In this document: positions 24,663 through 35,824 of the stretch, piece after piece
Position numbering within the stretch: the stretch's first letter is position 1
How the letters are laid out: every line of letters starts with the position of its first letter
DNA from: Elephas maximus indicus
Lineage: Eukaryota > Chordata > Mammalia > Proboscidea > Elephantidae
Direction: 5' to 3'
Length of the DNA: 64,000 nucleotides
Assembly: GCF_024166365.1 (NCBI RefSeq)
Contig: NC_064830.1
Location: 93,798,968-93,862,967 of the forward strand
Made by a program: the position numbers and the translations under genes
Notes under the pieces: model-generated
Databases searched by the model: none
What the model was told of the DNA's origin: nothing
The model's input: the letters and a program-made list of their open reading frames with translations, nothing else

Positions 24663-25331
24663 GTGAGCCCCCACGCCATGCCCACGCCCAGTGCTCAATC
24701 AGCCAACTCCCCAGGGACTCCAGCCCCAGTTGGTCAGGCAGGTGGTGTCACCTGCCCCTCCTCAAGGCCCAAAGGGGCTGCCGTGCCATCCTCTGGCCTC
24801 CACCAACGCCCAATTCAGGATGCCCAGCCTCAGGGCAGAGGACCAGGCTTTCCCGGAGCCAGCTGCAAACCCTCCCCCACTTCCCCCAGCCTCCTGTGCG
24901 GGCACTGGTTTGGGCCTCTGCCCTGGAGTCCTGGACAGGGGATAACCTGCAGGGTTATCCACCCAGCTCACAATTAGAGGAGCTGAGTCCTGAGACCACA
25001 GAAGGCTAGCGCCTAAAGGGTTTTCTGGACCACCCCGTCGCCTCAGGGCTCATTTCATAGATAAGAAAATGGACTCTGGGAAAGAAGCTGGGCTGCCTCA
25101 TCCCTCGGCAGGCTGGCTGCCAAAGTTGGGGTCCCCAGGCCTCCTGATGCATCAGAGCTGAGTGGCCTCAGAAATAACACCCCGGCTGAGCCTGTCTTCT
25201 ATGGTAGCTCATGCTGGGCGTCTGGCTCCCGGGCCCTCTGTGGCACTGCTGTGCCCAAGCTCCACCTCCAGACAGCACCCAGTGCCCACGCTCCCGTCTG
25301 CTTCCCCCTCCACCTCCTCCTGTCACCACAG

Positions 25332-25398
25332 GGTGCAGCAGAGCACAGCCTGGAGAAGATCCCCGAGCCCATCAAGGAGGCCACCGCCCTGTTCTATG
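25332..25398 (+). CDS. CUX1: CASP exon b
   Basis: Acceptor CCACAG ending at 25,331, donor GTGAGG at 25,399. Encodes GAAEHSLEKIPEPIKEATALFY plus one base of the next Gly codon. The IPEPIKEATALF segment is a signature of CASP proteins and interrupts the coiled coil. Confidence 0.93.
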
Positions 25399-26123
25399 GT
25401 GAGGAGGGCTTGAACCCTGACCCTGCCCGGGCTGTGGGGGTCGGGGTAAGGGAGAGAAAGCGGTGCAAACTGAGCCCTGATCCCCAAGGGCACCTTCCAA
25501 GGCCAGGACCCCCCGCCCCTTCAGCAGTGCCACAGCAACAGCAAGTCTAGGGCTGCAGCCCAAAAGAGGGAGTGAGCCCCCACCTGCCACTCTGGGCCTT
25601 AGTCTGATACCCCACCCCTCAGCCCTGCCCTTTCTGGGGAGGTCTCAGCACTGAATTGTGGCCACAGAGCCCTACAGTCCCAGAGGGGAGGTGGCCTCAG
25701 GTGCTGAGGCTGGAACTTGGGACTGCTGGGCCAGGACATGGTGGTGGGGGCTGTGCCGCTGGCTTCCCAGGCCCCTCAGTGTCCCTTTGCTTCCCTGGGG
25801 GCGGGTGCCTAATCCAGCAGAGGCAGGGGTCCCAGATCTAAGCACAGAGTGGGGAGAGTGGGGCCCGGCCCATCAGACAGTACAAGGAGGTGAGCTGAAG
25901 CTGTGCGGGGAGCCTGCCTGGGGCTCTCGCCTCCTCTCCGCCCCGTTCACACCCTTCCAGTTCCCCGGTCCAGTCCTTTCCCAGACCTGCTCAGCACCAG
26001 GTGGTCAGACACCTCATGGCACATGGCCAGAGCTCCCTCGGGCTGGGGCCCAACCTGAGGGTCCCACACCTGGGCTCTGCCTCCTGCCACCCCAAGCCAC
26101 TGTCCTCATCATCTGCCTCTTAG

Positions 26124-26236
26124 GACCTTCAGCACCCACCAGTGGCTCCCTCCCCGAGCACCAGGTGGGCTCCCTGCTCTCCATCATCTCCAGCCAGAGG
26201 GAGCGCTTCCGTACCCGGAACCAGGAGCTAGAGGCT
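26124..26236 (+). CDS. CUX1: CASP exon c
   Basis: Acceptor CTCTTAG ending at 26,123, donor GTGAGT at 26,237. Encodes GPSAPTSGSLPEHQVGSLL.. then IISSQRERFRTRNQELEA. A short Pro/Ser linker is followed by the restart of the coiled coil. Confidence 0.93.
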
Positions 26237-26334
26237 GTGAGTCGCCCCTTTCCCCTCCCCACCCCTTATTGAACCCGAGGACACAGTGGGCTTAAGCGAG
26301 AAGATGGTCACAGATGATAACCACAGGGCAGTTA

Positions 26335-26790
26335 GTATTGTGCAGTCAGGGAAGGCTTCCTGGAAGAGGGTGTGCCATGCTTGGCTTTGAAAGAAGAACC
26401 AGATGGTCACAGTAGAAGAGACTAAGTGAGTGGAGGCAGGGGGCCAATGAGCCAGAAGGGATTGCAGATGATGCCGGGGCTTCAGGAAGGAGTTGAAGGA
26501 AAAAGTCACAGGGCTCAAGAGTCACCAGATAGTGCCCTCCTGCAAGGCTGGAGCGCGTGGGCTTTACCCTGCAGGTGGGGGGCACCACCAAAGAGCTTGA
26601 GCAGGGGAGCTGCATTGTAAGAATGGAGGGAGAGAAGAGTCACCAGGCAGCTAGTTCAAGACAAAAGGCTGGACCGGGAGGATGACTGGGGTATAAGTAC
26701 TGTTGTCCAGGTCAGGGCAGGAGTGAAAGAAGCAGGAGCAAGGGGCGTCTTGGACACAGGGCTGAGGCCAGGTCATCCCCAAGGGGACAT
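26335..26790 (-). repeat. Ancient LINE (L2-type) remnant
   Basis: Reads 'gtcagggaaggcttcctgga', 'gctttgaaagaagaacc', and 'ggctttaccctgcagg' with 'cagggga', matching common old LINE 3' sequence in reverse orientation. Strongly decayed and family not certain. Confidence 0.4.
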
Positions 26791-26989
26791 GTGGGTGTCA
26801 GCGGCCAGAGATGACAGTGGCGGGGAGCAAGCCAGGGTTGGCGGCTATGCCAGCTGCAATGGAGCCCTTGGAGTGAGTGAGAACACTTGGGAGGAGGAAT
26901 GTCATGATTTCCACTTAAGCCCCCCCTCTGCAGCAAGGTGGCTGCGCGTGGCGGTGCACACAAGCCCCAAAGCAAGCAGGGAAACCTCA

Positions 26990-27330
26990 TGGCTCACAAC
27001 GTGAGAATATCTGGAAGTTTTATCACATTTTAAAAGTTTTTTTTAAATGTAGTTTTTTGACTTAGTTTTCTTTAAGCAGATACAACATTTTGATCTTAGT
27101 GACACTGATGTCCTTTTTCATAATGGTTTTTCTCCTGAGTTTTTTTGCGAGGACTCTCCCTTTTAAAGTGTACTTTGCTGTTCGCTGACCTCAGAAGGGG
27201 GCACAGGCCCCTTCTGATAAGGGGGTTCTCTGTATCTGCGCGCATTGCGTGGCTTTGTGCTGGTTTGCTCTGTGTCAACTCGGGGTTAAGGGATGTGGTA
27301 GCGTTAACAGTCACAGCTTTGTGGTAATAA
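26990..27330. other. AT-rich block inside a GC-rich intron, unassigned
   Basis: A sharp switch to AT-rich sequence (runs such as TTTTAAAAGTTTTTTTTAAA near 27,027-27,050) in an otherwise GC-rich intron. No coding frame. It does not match MIR, L2, L1 or AfroSINE as I know them. Confidence 0.4.
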
Positions 27331-27894
27331 AGGAGCCCTGGAAATTCTGGTTGTTTTAGCTACAAGTGCCAGGCTCACAGTCAGCCAGTAAATAGAAAAG
27401 TATGAGGGCCCATGTGAGAAGCCAAAGGAGCTAATGGAGGGGGTGCTGTCCTGGCCTTGGGGTACTTGGCTGCCCCTTATCCCACAGAGCCGGCCCAGAC
27501 CACCCCTAATCACTCTTGCAGTGGAGGCAGGAGCCAGGAAGGTTTTCGATGCTTCTCACAAAGTCAGTCCTTGAGCTGATGACAGAATTTCTAGACCCAT
27601 TCTCTTCCAAACCCAGCATTCCCTTATGGGGTACACTGGAATGTCATTGCCTGAGGTTCCCAAACTCAGACCTGGGGGAGGCAAACATCACTGAGCAACG
27701 CCGCAGACCAGGCTGAGGGCTATGCAGTGGCAAGGGTGGACAGAGCCATCAGATGGGACCCTCATTATCTGTGTGCCGGAGCCAGAGGCTTTCATCTCGG
27801 GCCTCCCCAGGGCTCTCCCCCTCACCCTCACCCCCACTGCCTGTGTGCACAGTGGGCTGGGAACACTCCACGTGCCCATCGCAGGACTGGGGAC

Positions 27895-28380
27895 AGCCAC
27901 TGTGGAATACCATACAGCCTTAAAAGAAGGCCTTCAAGACTGATTAGCTGGGGCGGGAAAAGCAAGAGCAGAGCGAGGCTTAGAGTGTTCTACCTTTTGC
28001 TTTGAAAATGTAGACTCTTTACCATATACTTTTTTGTACCATTTGAATTTTGAACAGTGTGAAGGAAACACCTATTCAAGCATTTGTACGATTCTGTCTC
28101 TATGAAATGTCCCAAACAGGCAAATCCATGGAGACAAGAAGTAGATTAGAGGTCGCCAGGGGCTGGGAGAGCAGGGGAGAGGGCATGACTGCTAATAGGC
28201 ACAGGCTTTCTTATCGGGCTGATAGAAGAATCGTGGAATCAGGTAATGGGGATAGTTGCGCAACACTGTGAATATACTAAAAAAAAAAAAAAAAATCACT
28301 GAATTATCCACTTTAAGATGGTGAATTTACGTTATATGAATTACATCTTAACCATATTAAAAAAAAAAAAAAAAGACTGA
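27895..28380 (+). mobile_element. L1 LINE 3' end (old L1M-type), truncated
   Basis: Contains 'gtggaataccatacagcct' (end of ORF2), 'tttttgtaccatttgaattttgaa', 'ggtcgccaggggctggga', an A-run, 'cactgaattatccactttaag', 'tgaattacatctta' and a final poly-A at 28,358-28,374. This is the 3' UTR order of old mammalian L1s. The coding part is not intact. Confidence 0.75.
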
Positions 28381-28623
28381 ATACAACAAAAAACAACACT
28401 TGAAGAAACCTGGACAGAGAACTGAGACTTTTGCCTGGGGTGGGGCCACAGGAGGGGACAGGGTGGCCCAGAGTAAGACAGCTCTGAGCAGGGTCTGCGG
28501 GTCCAGGAGACATCCATGGGCAGAGGGCTCCAGGTGGGTGGAGCAGTACCTATGCCAACGAGGACCCATCCCCGGGCCCTGCCACTGCCCACCTCCCTGT
28601 GCCCACCACCTGCCTGCCCACAG

Positions 28624-28740
28624 GAGAGCCGCCTGGCCCAGCAGACCATCCACGCGCTACAGAGCGAGCTGGACAGCCTGCGCGCCGACAACATCAAGCT
28701 CTTTGAGAAGATCAAGTTCCTGCGGAGCTACCCGGGTCAG
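28624..28740 (+). CDS. CUX1: CASP exon d (coiled coil)
   Basis: Acceptor CCACAG ending at 28,623 and a strong donor CAG|GTAAGT at 28,741. Phase 0 at both ends. Encodes ESRLAQQTIHALQSELDSLR then ADNIKLFEKIKFLRSYPGQ, the most regular heptad segment of the C-terminal half. One of the best conserved parts of the protein. Confidence 0.95.
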
Positions 28741-29873
28741 GTAAGTGTCCTCCCCAGCCTCCGCCATGCCGCCAGGTGTGCCAGGCAGGGGAGGGGCTGG
28801 TCAGGGCGCTCCAAGGCAGGAGGGTCGGGCAGTGACCTGCTATGCAGCACTGGGCCTGGGGAACTTGCAGAGGCCATCTGACTCCCCCTGCCTGTCCACT
28901 GTCCTCTCTCAGCTGGGGAGAGGCCCCCAGAGTAGAGCTCTTGTGAAGGTTCATCAGAGCCAGCCAGGAGGTGGCCAGGTACAGCAGGTCACAGATCCCA
29001 GGCCAAATGTGGGTGGTCCGTTAGCTGACCCCAGGGTCTGGGAATTTAATCCCAGGATGTGGAGCATCAGGACGGAACCTGGAAAATCTGTATGTTTGAA
29101 ACTTACATTAAAAAATCCCAGAATTTGGTCCAACAGGTCACACACTAATCAAGAGAATAGAGCAAAAACCTAACCGCTGGTTCTTCTCAGATGGGAAGGC
29201 CCATCCCTGGCCTCTTTCAGCCCCCAGCCCTCACAGGGGACCACCTTGTACAAGAAACCCCATCTATGAGCTGTGGGGAGACAGGGTGGGTGGAAGAGGG
29301 GGAAAGGGAGCAGCAACACTCATGCGGGGGGAGTTGGGGGCTCTCCCTGGGGACAAAACCTTCAGCCACTACCTCCCATTCCCACCCATTGGAGTTGCTC
29401 TTGGGCCACTAGAGGGCGCCCGGACTCTGTGCAAACTGATAACCACACAGGAGACTGATGGGGGGGGTCTCCTCTCCCAGGAGGGCCTGCGCCCCACAAC
29501 CACCCCCACACTCCTTGCCCTCAAAGCCTGCCTCCCTGCACCTGGGCCCAGCCTTCTCGCTGGCACACTCCAGAGCCTTTCCAACCTGTGAGGCAGGACC
29601 ATGCCCTGAGGGTGGAGGGGGTGCTGTGGTCCTGACCTCAGATGGAGACCTCTGACCTCGGCCAGTGCCCCCGCAACACGGCACCAGCCTCCTTCATGCT
29701 GTCCCCCTGGGACTCTCTCCCAGCTCTGGGATGTGGGGCCCCCTCACCCACCTCCATTTTGCAGATGAGGAAACTGAGGCTCCTGTGACCTGGCAGCCCT
29801 GGCTTCCCGCACACAGTCACCTTCCTGCAGGCCCCAGGGGGCTGACAGTCTGTCCTCCTCCCTCCCCGCACAG

Positions 29874-29957
29874 GGCAGTGGCAGCGATGACACAGAGCTG
29901 CGGTACTCATCCCAGTACGAGGAGCGCCTGGACCCCTTTTCCAGCTTCAGCAAGCGG
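29874..29957 (+). CDS. CUX1: CASP exon e
   Basis: Acceptor CACAG ending at 29,873, donor GTGTGT at 29,958 (weaker than consensus). Phase 0. Encodes GSGSDDTELRYSSQYEERLD then PFSSFSKR, a charged, Ser/Tyr-rich linker between coiled coil and membrane anchor. Confidence 0.95.
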
Positions 29958-30535
29958 GTGTGTGAACACGGCACTGGGCCGGGGAGGGTTGTGTTCAGCT
30001 GACCCTGTTCTGGGCAGGCCCCAATCATTCAGTCACCCTTCCCCTCATCTCGACCCCATCAGCCTGTCCATCCCCTCCTGCCCAGCCTCACTGCACACCC
30101 CAACCTCCACACCTACTCTGGCACATGGAAGCCATGGAAGCTGGCACAGAGCAGGTGGCTACGTGAGGGTGTGTGCCAGGGAATAAATCAACCCTAGGCT
30201 TGCACTCAGGGGGCAGCAGACAAGCAAAGAGCCAAATACAGCGCCCAGTCTCAGGTGACCCATGGTGGGGCCCACCACCTAAAGCTCCCCTCGCCCCATC
30301 TCTTGGGCTGTGGAGGCCCTGATGGTGAAAAAGGTGAAGAACATTCTCACAGGCAGAGCTGTCAAGAGAATGGGCGACAGACAAGGGACAAGGAACAAGG
30401 GGGACCTAGTCTGTCACACTGAGTGGGAGTGGGCACCTGGGAAGCCCCAAGCAGCCCCTCTAGGATTCCAGAAACGGCTGGGCAGGGCCTGTGGGGCCCT
30501 TTGGGGTCCTCGCTTCCTCATTCCTTCCCCTTCAG

Positions 30536-30592
30536 GAGCGGCAGAGGAAGTACCTGAGCCTGAGCCCCTGGGACAAAGCCACCCTTAGCATG
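30536..30592 (+). CDS. CUX1: CASP exon f
   Basis: Acceptor CTTCAG ending at 30,535, donor GTGAGT at 30,593. Only 57 nt: ERQRKYLSLSPWDKATLSM, phase 0. The YLSLSPWDKATLS motif just before the anchor is shared across the CASP family. Confidence 0.94.
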
Positions 30593-30904
30593 GTGAGTCC
30601 TCTGCCCTGTGCCCTCCCAGGATGAGTCTGAACACACCACTTGCCCTCCAGTCCAGTCTGGACAGGCCCCAGGGACCTCACAGGCCTCTCACAGGTCCTG
30701 CCCAGTGTGGCTGCAGGGAGCACCATCCATTAGAATTCCTTGAAGGCCAAGCTCACCACCTGGGATGGTGGACCCGGGTCCCAGCTGCCTGCTCCTTCCT
30801 TCCCCTTGCTGCCCTGGGCCATCTCTGTCTGAGCAGCCCTGCAGGAGTGGGTGAGACCTGCCCTGCCCCACCCTACCTGACTCCATACCTGGATTGCTCC
30901 CCAG

Positions 30905-30985
30905 GGGCGGCTGGTTCTCTCCAACAAGATGGCGCGCACCATTGGCTTTTTCTACACGCTCTTCCTGCATTGCTTGGTCTTCCTG
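30905..30985 (+). CDS. CUX1: CASP exon g (membrane anchor)
   Basis: Acceptor CCCCAG ending at 30,904, donor GTGAGT at 30,986. Phase 0. Encodes GRLVLSNKMARTIGFFYTLF then LHCLVFL. It contains most of the single transmembrane segment. The Tyr and His inside the hydrophobic stretch are typical of CASP and giantin anchors. Confidence 0.95.
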
Positions 30986-31697
30986 GTGAGTGCCCAATGG
31001 GCAGACAGGGGTGCATTCACCACCCTTCCCCAACCTTCATGGGCAGCAGAGACACTGTTACCATGGCTCAAACAGGGCCTGAGGACGTGGCATCCAGGCC
31101 TGCCCAACCCACATCCTCGGCTTGTGGCCATTTCTCTCCCCTTCAAGGGCCTCACCTGCCCTGAGGAATAGGAAGGCTCCCCATCTGCCTTTTGCCCCAT
31201 GGTGAGGCCCGGGTGACTCCATCCAGGGCCCAGACATGGAAGGGCTTAGTGGGGGGAAGGGCCCTGTGGGAGCCTGAGGAACAAGGAGAACCCAAAGTCC
31301 ACCAAGGGACAGCCAGGCGGCTGCCAACAAAGGGGACGTTACAAGTGCAGGTCCTAGCAATACCTACATATCACCATGGCTATTGAAGGCACCAGACTCA
31401 GGGACCCTGCCCCCAAATAGGCCATAGTCAACATGACCCCTACTAGGTTCACCTGGGTTCCAAGTCTGACCCCCTAGCCTGGGGTAGAAGTTCAGGGCCC
31501 AAGAGGTCCCAGCCCTGCCAGTGGCATGCTCAGCAATATTAGGGACGGTGACTCCATGCTGGGCCTCTGACCATCTGTGAAGCAGGCAGCACCACCACCC
31601 ATTGGCCTGGGCCATGAGAGCCTGTGTGTCCTGGGAGACCTGCAGGAGTGGCCGTGAGGCAGGGTGGGCAGCTCACGGTATCCACCCCCCCGACCAG

Positions 31698-31762
31698 GTG
31701 CTGTACAAGCTGGCGTGGAGCGAGAGTGTGGAGAGGGACTGCACCACCTTCTGCGCCAAGAA
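31698..31762 (+). CDS. CUX1: CASP exon h
   Basis: Acceptor GACCAG ending at 31,697. The donor is AA|GTGAGG at 31,763, so a Lys codon is split. Encodes VLYKLAWSESVERDCTTFCAK, the end of the anchor and start of the luminal tail, with two cysteines. Confidence 0.94.
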
Positions 31763-32000
31763 GTGAGGACACCACCCTGGGCCCCAGCACCATCCTGGGA
31801 CGAACACCTCGTCCCCCCATCACATCCCCTGCTCCCTCAGCCCTCCACTGTGGGCCCCGATTCTGATCCCCTCCGCCCCCACCCTGCGTACCCTTCACCG
31901 TACCCCCAGAGAGTGCCATGCACCCCCACCACCACCACACACACACACATTTCTCTCCCTTTTTCAATCGGTCTCAGCAAAGGTTTCTGTGGCCCCACAG

Positions 32001-32070
32001 GTTTGCCGACCACCTGCACAAGTTCCACGAGAATGACAACGGGGCAGCAGCCGGTGACTTGTGGCAGTGA
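32001..32070 (+). CDS. CUX1: CASP terminal coding exon
   Basis: Acceptor CCACAG ending at 32,000. Completes the split Lys and encodes FADHLHKFHENDNGAAAGDL then WQ and TGA (32,068-32,070). This is the short C-terminal tail after the membrane anchor. Confidence 0.95.
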
Positions 32071-32915
32071 CATCCGGGTCCTCGCCCACTGGACAGCAAT
32101 GGCTGCATTCCCCACCCTTGCTTGCTCAGCTGCTTCTAATCACTTTCGCTTCCCTGGAGAGACCCCCTTGGAAACTGTATTGCCCTCTGCTCTGAGGTTC
32201 CAGGTCCCCTTGGCCCTCCTTGAAAAATGTCTCAGCCATACCAGACCCCCAAGTCCATAGAACCCCTAATGCCTGACCAGGCTGAGCCCGAGGGGCCCCC
32301 TCAGGCCCCATCTCAAACCTGACTTAGGTTCTGACCACAGCCTGACCTCTGGCCCTGGCAGCAGAGACCTCCCGCTAGTTGAGTGACCACTGCTCCCGCT
32401 GTAGGTAATGGAGTTTGGATTCCCAGGGCTCTGGGATCCCCCTGGGCTCCTCTGGCTCCCCAAGAAGTGGAGGGCCCCTCTTTCCAGGCCAGTAAGCTGT
32501 GAGTCCAGTCCCCCACCTGCCTTTGTCACTGAACCCCAAAGGATATATGGTTTGACAAGACCTGGTCTGCCCACTGCCCCCTCGCCCCCAGGAAGAAGGG
32601 GAGCCTGAGAGGGCTGGTTTGTTTCTGTTTCTGTTACCCCTCCCTGTTTCCTAGACCACCTGTTTGATTTTCGCTTTTTTCTTTACAAGATATACTGGCT
32701 TTTAGGTGAGGAGGCGTCTCCAGTGAGGCCCCATGCCCCATGCTCCTCAGACCTAAGGACTGGTCTGAGGGGCCTAGTGCTCCTGGTCAAGCAGAACTGG
32801 CCACAGACCATCCTAATAGGGCCGACTCGGGGCCACTGGGTGACCTTCCTAAGTTAGAGCTGTGACTTGCGCTTTCAGCTTTGCACTTTTGGAATAAACA
32901 CATGGTTGCAGCCAC
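32071..32915 (+). other. CUX1: CASP 3' UTR
   Basis: Follows the CASP stop and ends shortly after the poly(A) signal AATAAA at 32,893-32,898 (context 'ttttggaataaacac'), about 825 nt after the stop. No recognised repeat inside, as expected for an exon. Confidence 0.75.
32893..32898 (+). promoter_or_regulatory. CUX1: CASP poly(A) signal
   Basis: Canonical AATAAA. Cleavage is expected 10-30 nt downstream, and G/T-rich sequence ('tctggatgctggtgggtg') follows at about 32,972. Confidence 0.8.
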
Positions 32916-35150
32916 GCTGGATGCCCCAAGCTCTATGACTCTGGGGCTGGACTTGGGCGGGGGTGGGGGGGGGTCTGGATGCTGGTGGGTGCCTGCAGCG
33001 CCACCCTGGGAGCTGGGGCTGGCACTGCAGCTGTTCTGTTGATGTGGACAAGACCCCTGGCACATAGGAAGACTCACCCCTTCTTCCTGTTCCCAAGATT
33101 TCCACAAGTGGATTCGGAGCTTTGTTAAAATCCAAACTCACAATGTCTGAGTTCTCTTGAGCAGACAAGCAACCCTACCAAGGAGGGGAATCCAGTCCTT
33201 TATTCAAAAACACTTGTCCACGCGAGCTTCTGGGGAATCCCTGCTTCCTTCCTGTTGGCCCTAAACTATCCTCTCTGCATCTAGAGTGTGCCCCTTGCCC
33301 TTGGGCCCATTTGCCACTAACCCCTCTGAGTGCCAGCCTTGCAGCAGAACTGCCCTGAGCCACAGATTCTGGGCGCCTTGCACCCAGACCAGCCCCTTCA
33401 TGTGGGTCCCCCCAGACCCAGACGGAGAAGTGCATCCTCTTGGTCTGTGGTGGCTTGTGTTACCCCACTGTTCAGGCAGCCCACAGGACTGGCTCTAAAC
33501 TCTGCGGTCCCACCAGTCCACAGTCCTCCTGAGCCATCTCTGTCTCAGTCTTAGTCCTGAACAGTCTAGAGCTTGTGCATCCAGGGGTCCTATCCTCAGC
33601 ACCCTTCATCGTCTGCTCCAACAAGAACTGCTTCCAGCCCAGTTGGACCTGTCCTCCCTGATCCCATTCCTGTCCTCCCATGACAGCTGCTCTTGGCCAA
33701 TCATGCTCCCCTACAATCCCCACCCCCCCACCCTGCCACTTCTACATCTCCCACCAGTTCCTCCTTGTGGGTCAGAGTCACTAGGCAGCTGGCGCCTCCT
33801 CACTTCCTCCTCCCTTGGGACCAGAGCTATTGTCCTGCCCAGGGCTTCAAGCCCAGGACCTCCCCGACCACTGCCAGCCCACCAGCAGAGCTCAGCCCAC
33901 CACGCTGACCAGGTTAGTCCACTGTGGGCTGGGCCATCCCTCTCCCAGAGGGTGGGATCCACAGCCAGGCCACCCAGGGTGTGGAGTCTCCCTCCCTGCC
34001 CACTCGTTGGGCAGTCAACCCCACCCCCACTCCCAGCCTCATTCACAGGTCTCATGGTTCCCAGCCAGGCGTCCAGGCCTGTGTGCAGCGCCAATCGATG
34101 GCTGGGCCACCGCCTAAGATTTCATTAAGTGTTTGCTGGCCAGGGCCTGTGGGGGAAGCAGCTGAGATGTGTGTGGGAGGGAAGGGGCTGGGTACCAGGG
34201 CCCCAGACAAGGCCTGCTTTCTCTCTTGTCCCCTGGAGGGCAGTGCCAGGGCTGGCAGCAAGGGGTGGTGACTTCAGGCCAGTCTCCACCTTTACTCACC
34301 CACTGCTCCTCTCTAGCCCCCTAGCTTTTCCATGTGTAAGGAGGATAAAGACCCTTGCCTGAAGTGTGAAACGGCTTTGGGGAAGGTTAAAGGGCTCTGT
34401 GCAAAGGTTAGAGGTCACTGTGGATGGAGGAGGGCAACAGATGGAGACACTCCAGGCTAGCAGGGAGACCATGGCAGACCACAGAGCTGCCAAAGGGGTT
34501 GGTGAGGGCAAAGAGCCTGACCTAACTGCCTGCGGGGGACCGAGGGCCTGTGCGGGGGCAAGGCAGGAGGAGAGGGAAGACAGCTCAGCATCCCCACCCC
34601 TCTTGAGAAGCACCTGAGAGGTCCATTCCACAGCTGATGCCCCCACTCCTCTCAGACCCCTTCCAGGCCTGCGGGAGCCCCTCCACCTCTTCCTACAAGC
34701 CCCCTGAGGGCCCCCAACACCAGAGGTCAGACCACAGGTGCCCCAAAGGCCAGCAGGACTCCTTGTTTTCTTGGTTGGACTCACCTAGGCCCCCACAAGG
34801 CTGGGGCCTCCAACCGACCAGGAGTAGGGAAGCCAGAGCCCGGGGCCCCCATGACCTCAAAGTATTCCCATCACCGTGAAGGTTGGGGGCGCGGGATCTT
34901 GCTGGGGGGGGGGGATTCCCCTCCTCGTGGTGCTGGGGCAATTTCCGGACTGGTAGGGCTAGAGAGAGGGGGCGTGGTACTCGCCCTTGGGATTTATCAG
35001 AACCCGCCGTCCACTTCCCCGTTGCGACATCTGGGCCTCCCCGAGGCTCCCATTGTCCCCGCGGCGTAGGGTCCGGTCACAGCGGCTCCCCCCTAATGGC
35101 GCCCGTCACCCAGGGGCGCTTCGTGGGCGTCCAGGCCCCACACACCCCAC
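32916..35150. other. Intergenic gap between CUX1/CASP and SH2B2
   Basis: About 2.2 kb of GC-rich single-copy-looking sequence with G-runs (32,957-32,975 and 34,900-34,914). I see no exon-like homology and no clear repeat family. Open frames on both strands lack homology or splice context. Confidence 0.6.
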
Positions 35151-35559
35151 TGCGCAGGCCACTCACTGGCCCCCACCCGCCGCACTCTCAGGGCCACCAC
35201 CCCAGGCTCGGGGACACCTCCTCGCCGTGACTCCCGCAGCTCCCTCATCGTCCCCTCACAACCCGCATTAGCCGGGGGGGCCGACGCCTGGCCTAGTGCC
35301 TGCATTGCGCGGCTCAGGGAAGGTGGCTCGGGGCCAGCTGCCTAACTCCTTGGGCCCCGGGCTTGGCCCTCCACCGCAGCCGCCGATGCCGGGAGGAAGC
35401 GAGCACCAGGCGCGGGCGCCACTCGGGCTCGGCCCAGCGGAGGGGCGCGGCGGGGGCGGGGCTGGCGCGGCGCGGGGAGAGGCGGGCGGGGGCGGGGCTC
35501 GCTCCGGGGGCGGGGCCGGGGAGCGCGCGCCGCGCGGGCGGGGGGCACAAGGGGCGCGG

Positions 35560-35824
35560 GCGGGGCGCGCGCCGCGCGGGGCTGGGCTCGGAGCGCGCGG
35601 GGTTCGGCCGCCGGAGACTGAGCGGGGGCCGCGCCGGGACGCAGGAGCGCACGAGCTTCCGAGGTTGTGGACCCGGGAGGGAGGAGCCGCCGCTGCCGGC
35701 CACCGCCTGGAGGAGCCCGAACCCGCCGCGGGCCATGAGCCGCTGGGCCCCGGGAGCCTGGCGGTGGTCCGGGCAGCGCTCCGCCGGCGCCCCGGCCCAT
35801 CCGGCCGCAGCTGCGCGCCTGTAG
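35560..35824 (+). other. SH2B2: SH2B2 non-coding exon 1 (5' end approximate)
   Basis: The 3' edge is set by TAG|GTACGG (GT at 35,825-35,826). The 5' edge is a guess below the GC-box cluster. An ATG in good context (GGGCCATGAG, 35,735) opens a short frame that stops with TAG exactly at the exon end, so this exon cannot supply an N-terminal extension of SH2B2 in that frame. Confidence 0.5.
35735..35824 (+). other. SH2B2: uORF in SH2B2 exon 1 (29 codons)
   Basis: MSRWAPGAWRWSGQRSAGAP.. then HPAAAARL and TAG at 35,822-35,824. Composition is that of GC-rich DNA and no protein function is implied. If the exon is used as proposed it is a potential translational inhibitor upstream of SH2B2. Confidence 0.4.

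Larger units (their letters stand above)
24535..32070 (+). other. CUX1: CASP-specific 3' exons of CUX1 (gene-level entry)
   Basis: Nine exons join in frame: 24,535-24,662; 25,332-25,398; 26,124-26,236; 28,624-28,740; 29,874-29,957; 30,536-30,592; 30,905-30,985; 31,698-31,762; 32,001-32,070. That is 782 nt, or about 259 residues plus the stop. They encode the C-terminal part of CASP, a Golgi golgin made from the CUX1 locus. CASP shares N-terminal coiled-coil exons with CUX1 but skips the CUT/homeodomain exons and ends here. Seen: heptad-rich helices (AEQRELIARLEQDLS, QSELDSLRADNIKLFEKIKF), a charged linker (YSSQYEERLDPFSSFSKR), one hydrophobic anchor (ARTIGFFYTLFLHCLVFLVL), and a short tail ending GDLWQ. 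Family knowledge: CASP is C-terminally anchored, cytosolic by its coiled coil, and works in COPI-linked retrograde tethering with golgin-84. The N-terminal exons lie upstream of the window. Confidence 0.95.
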
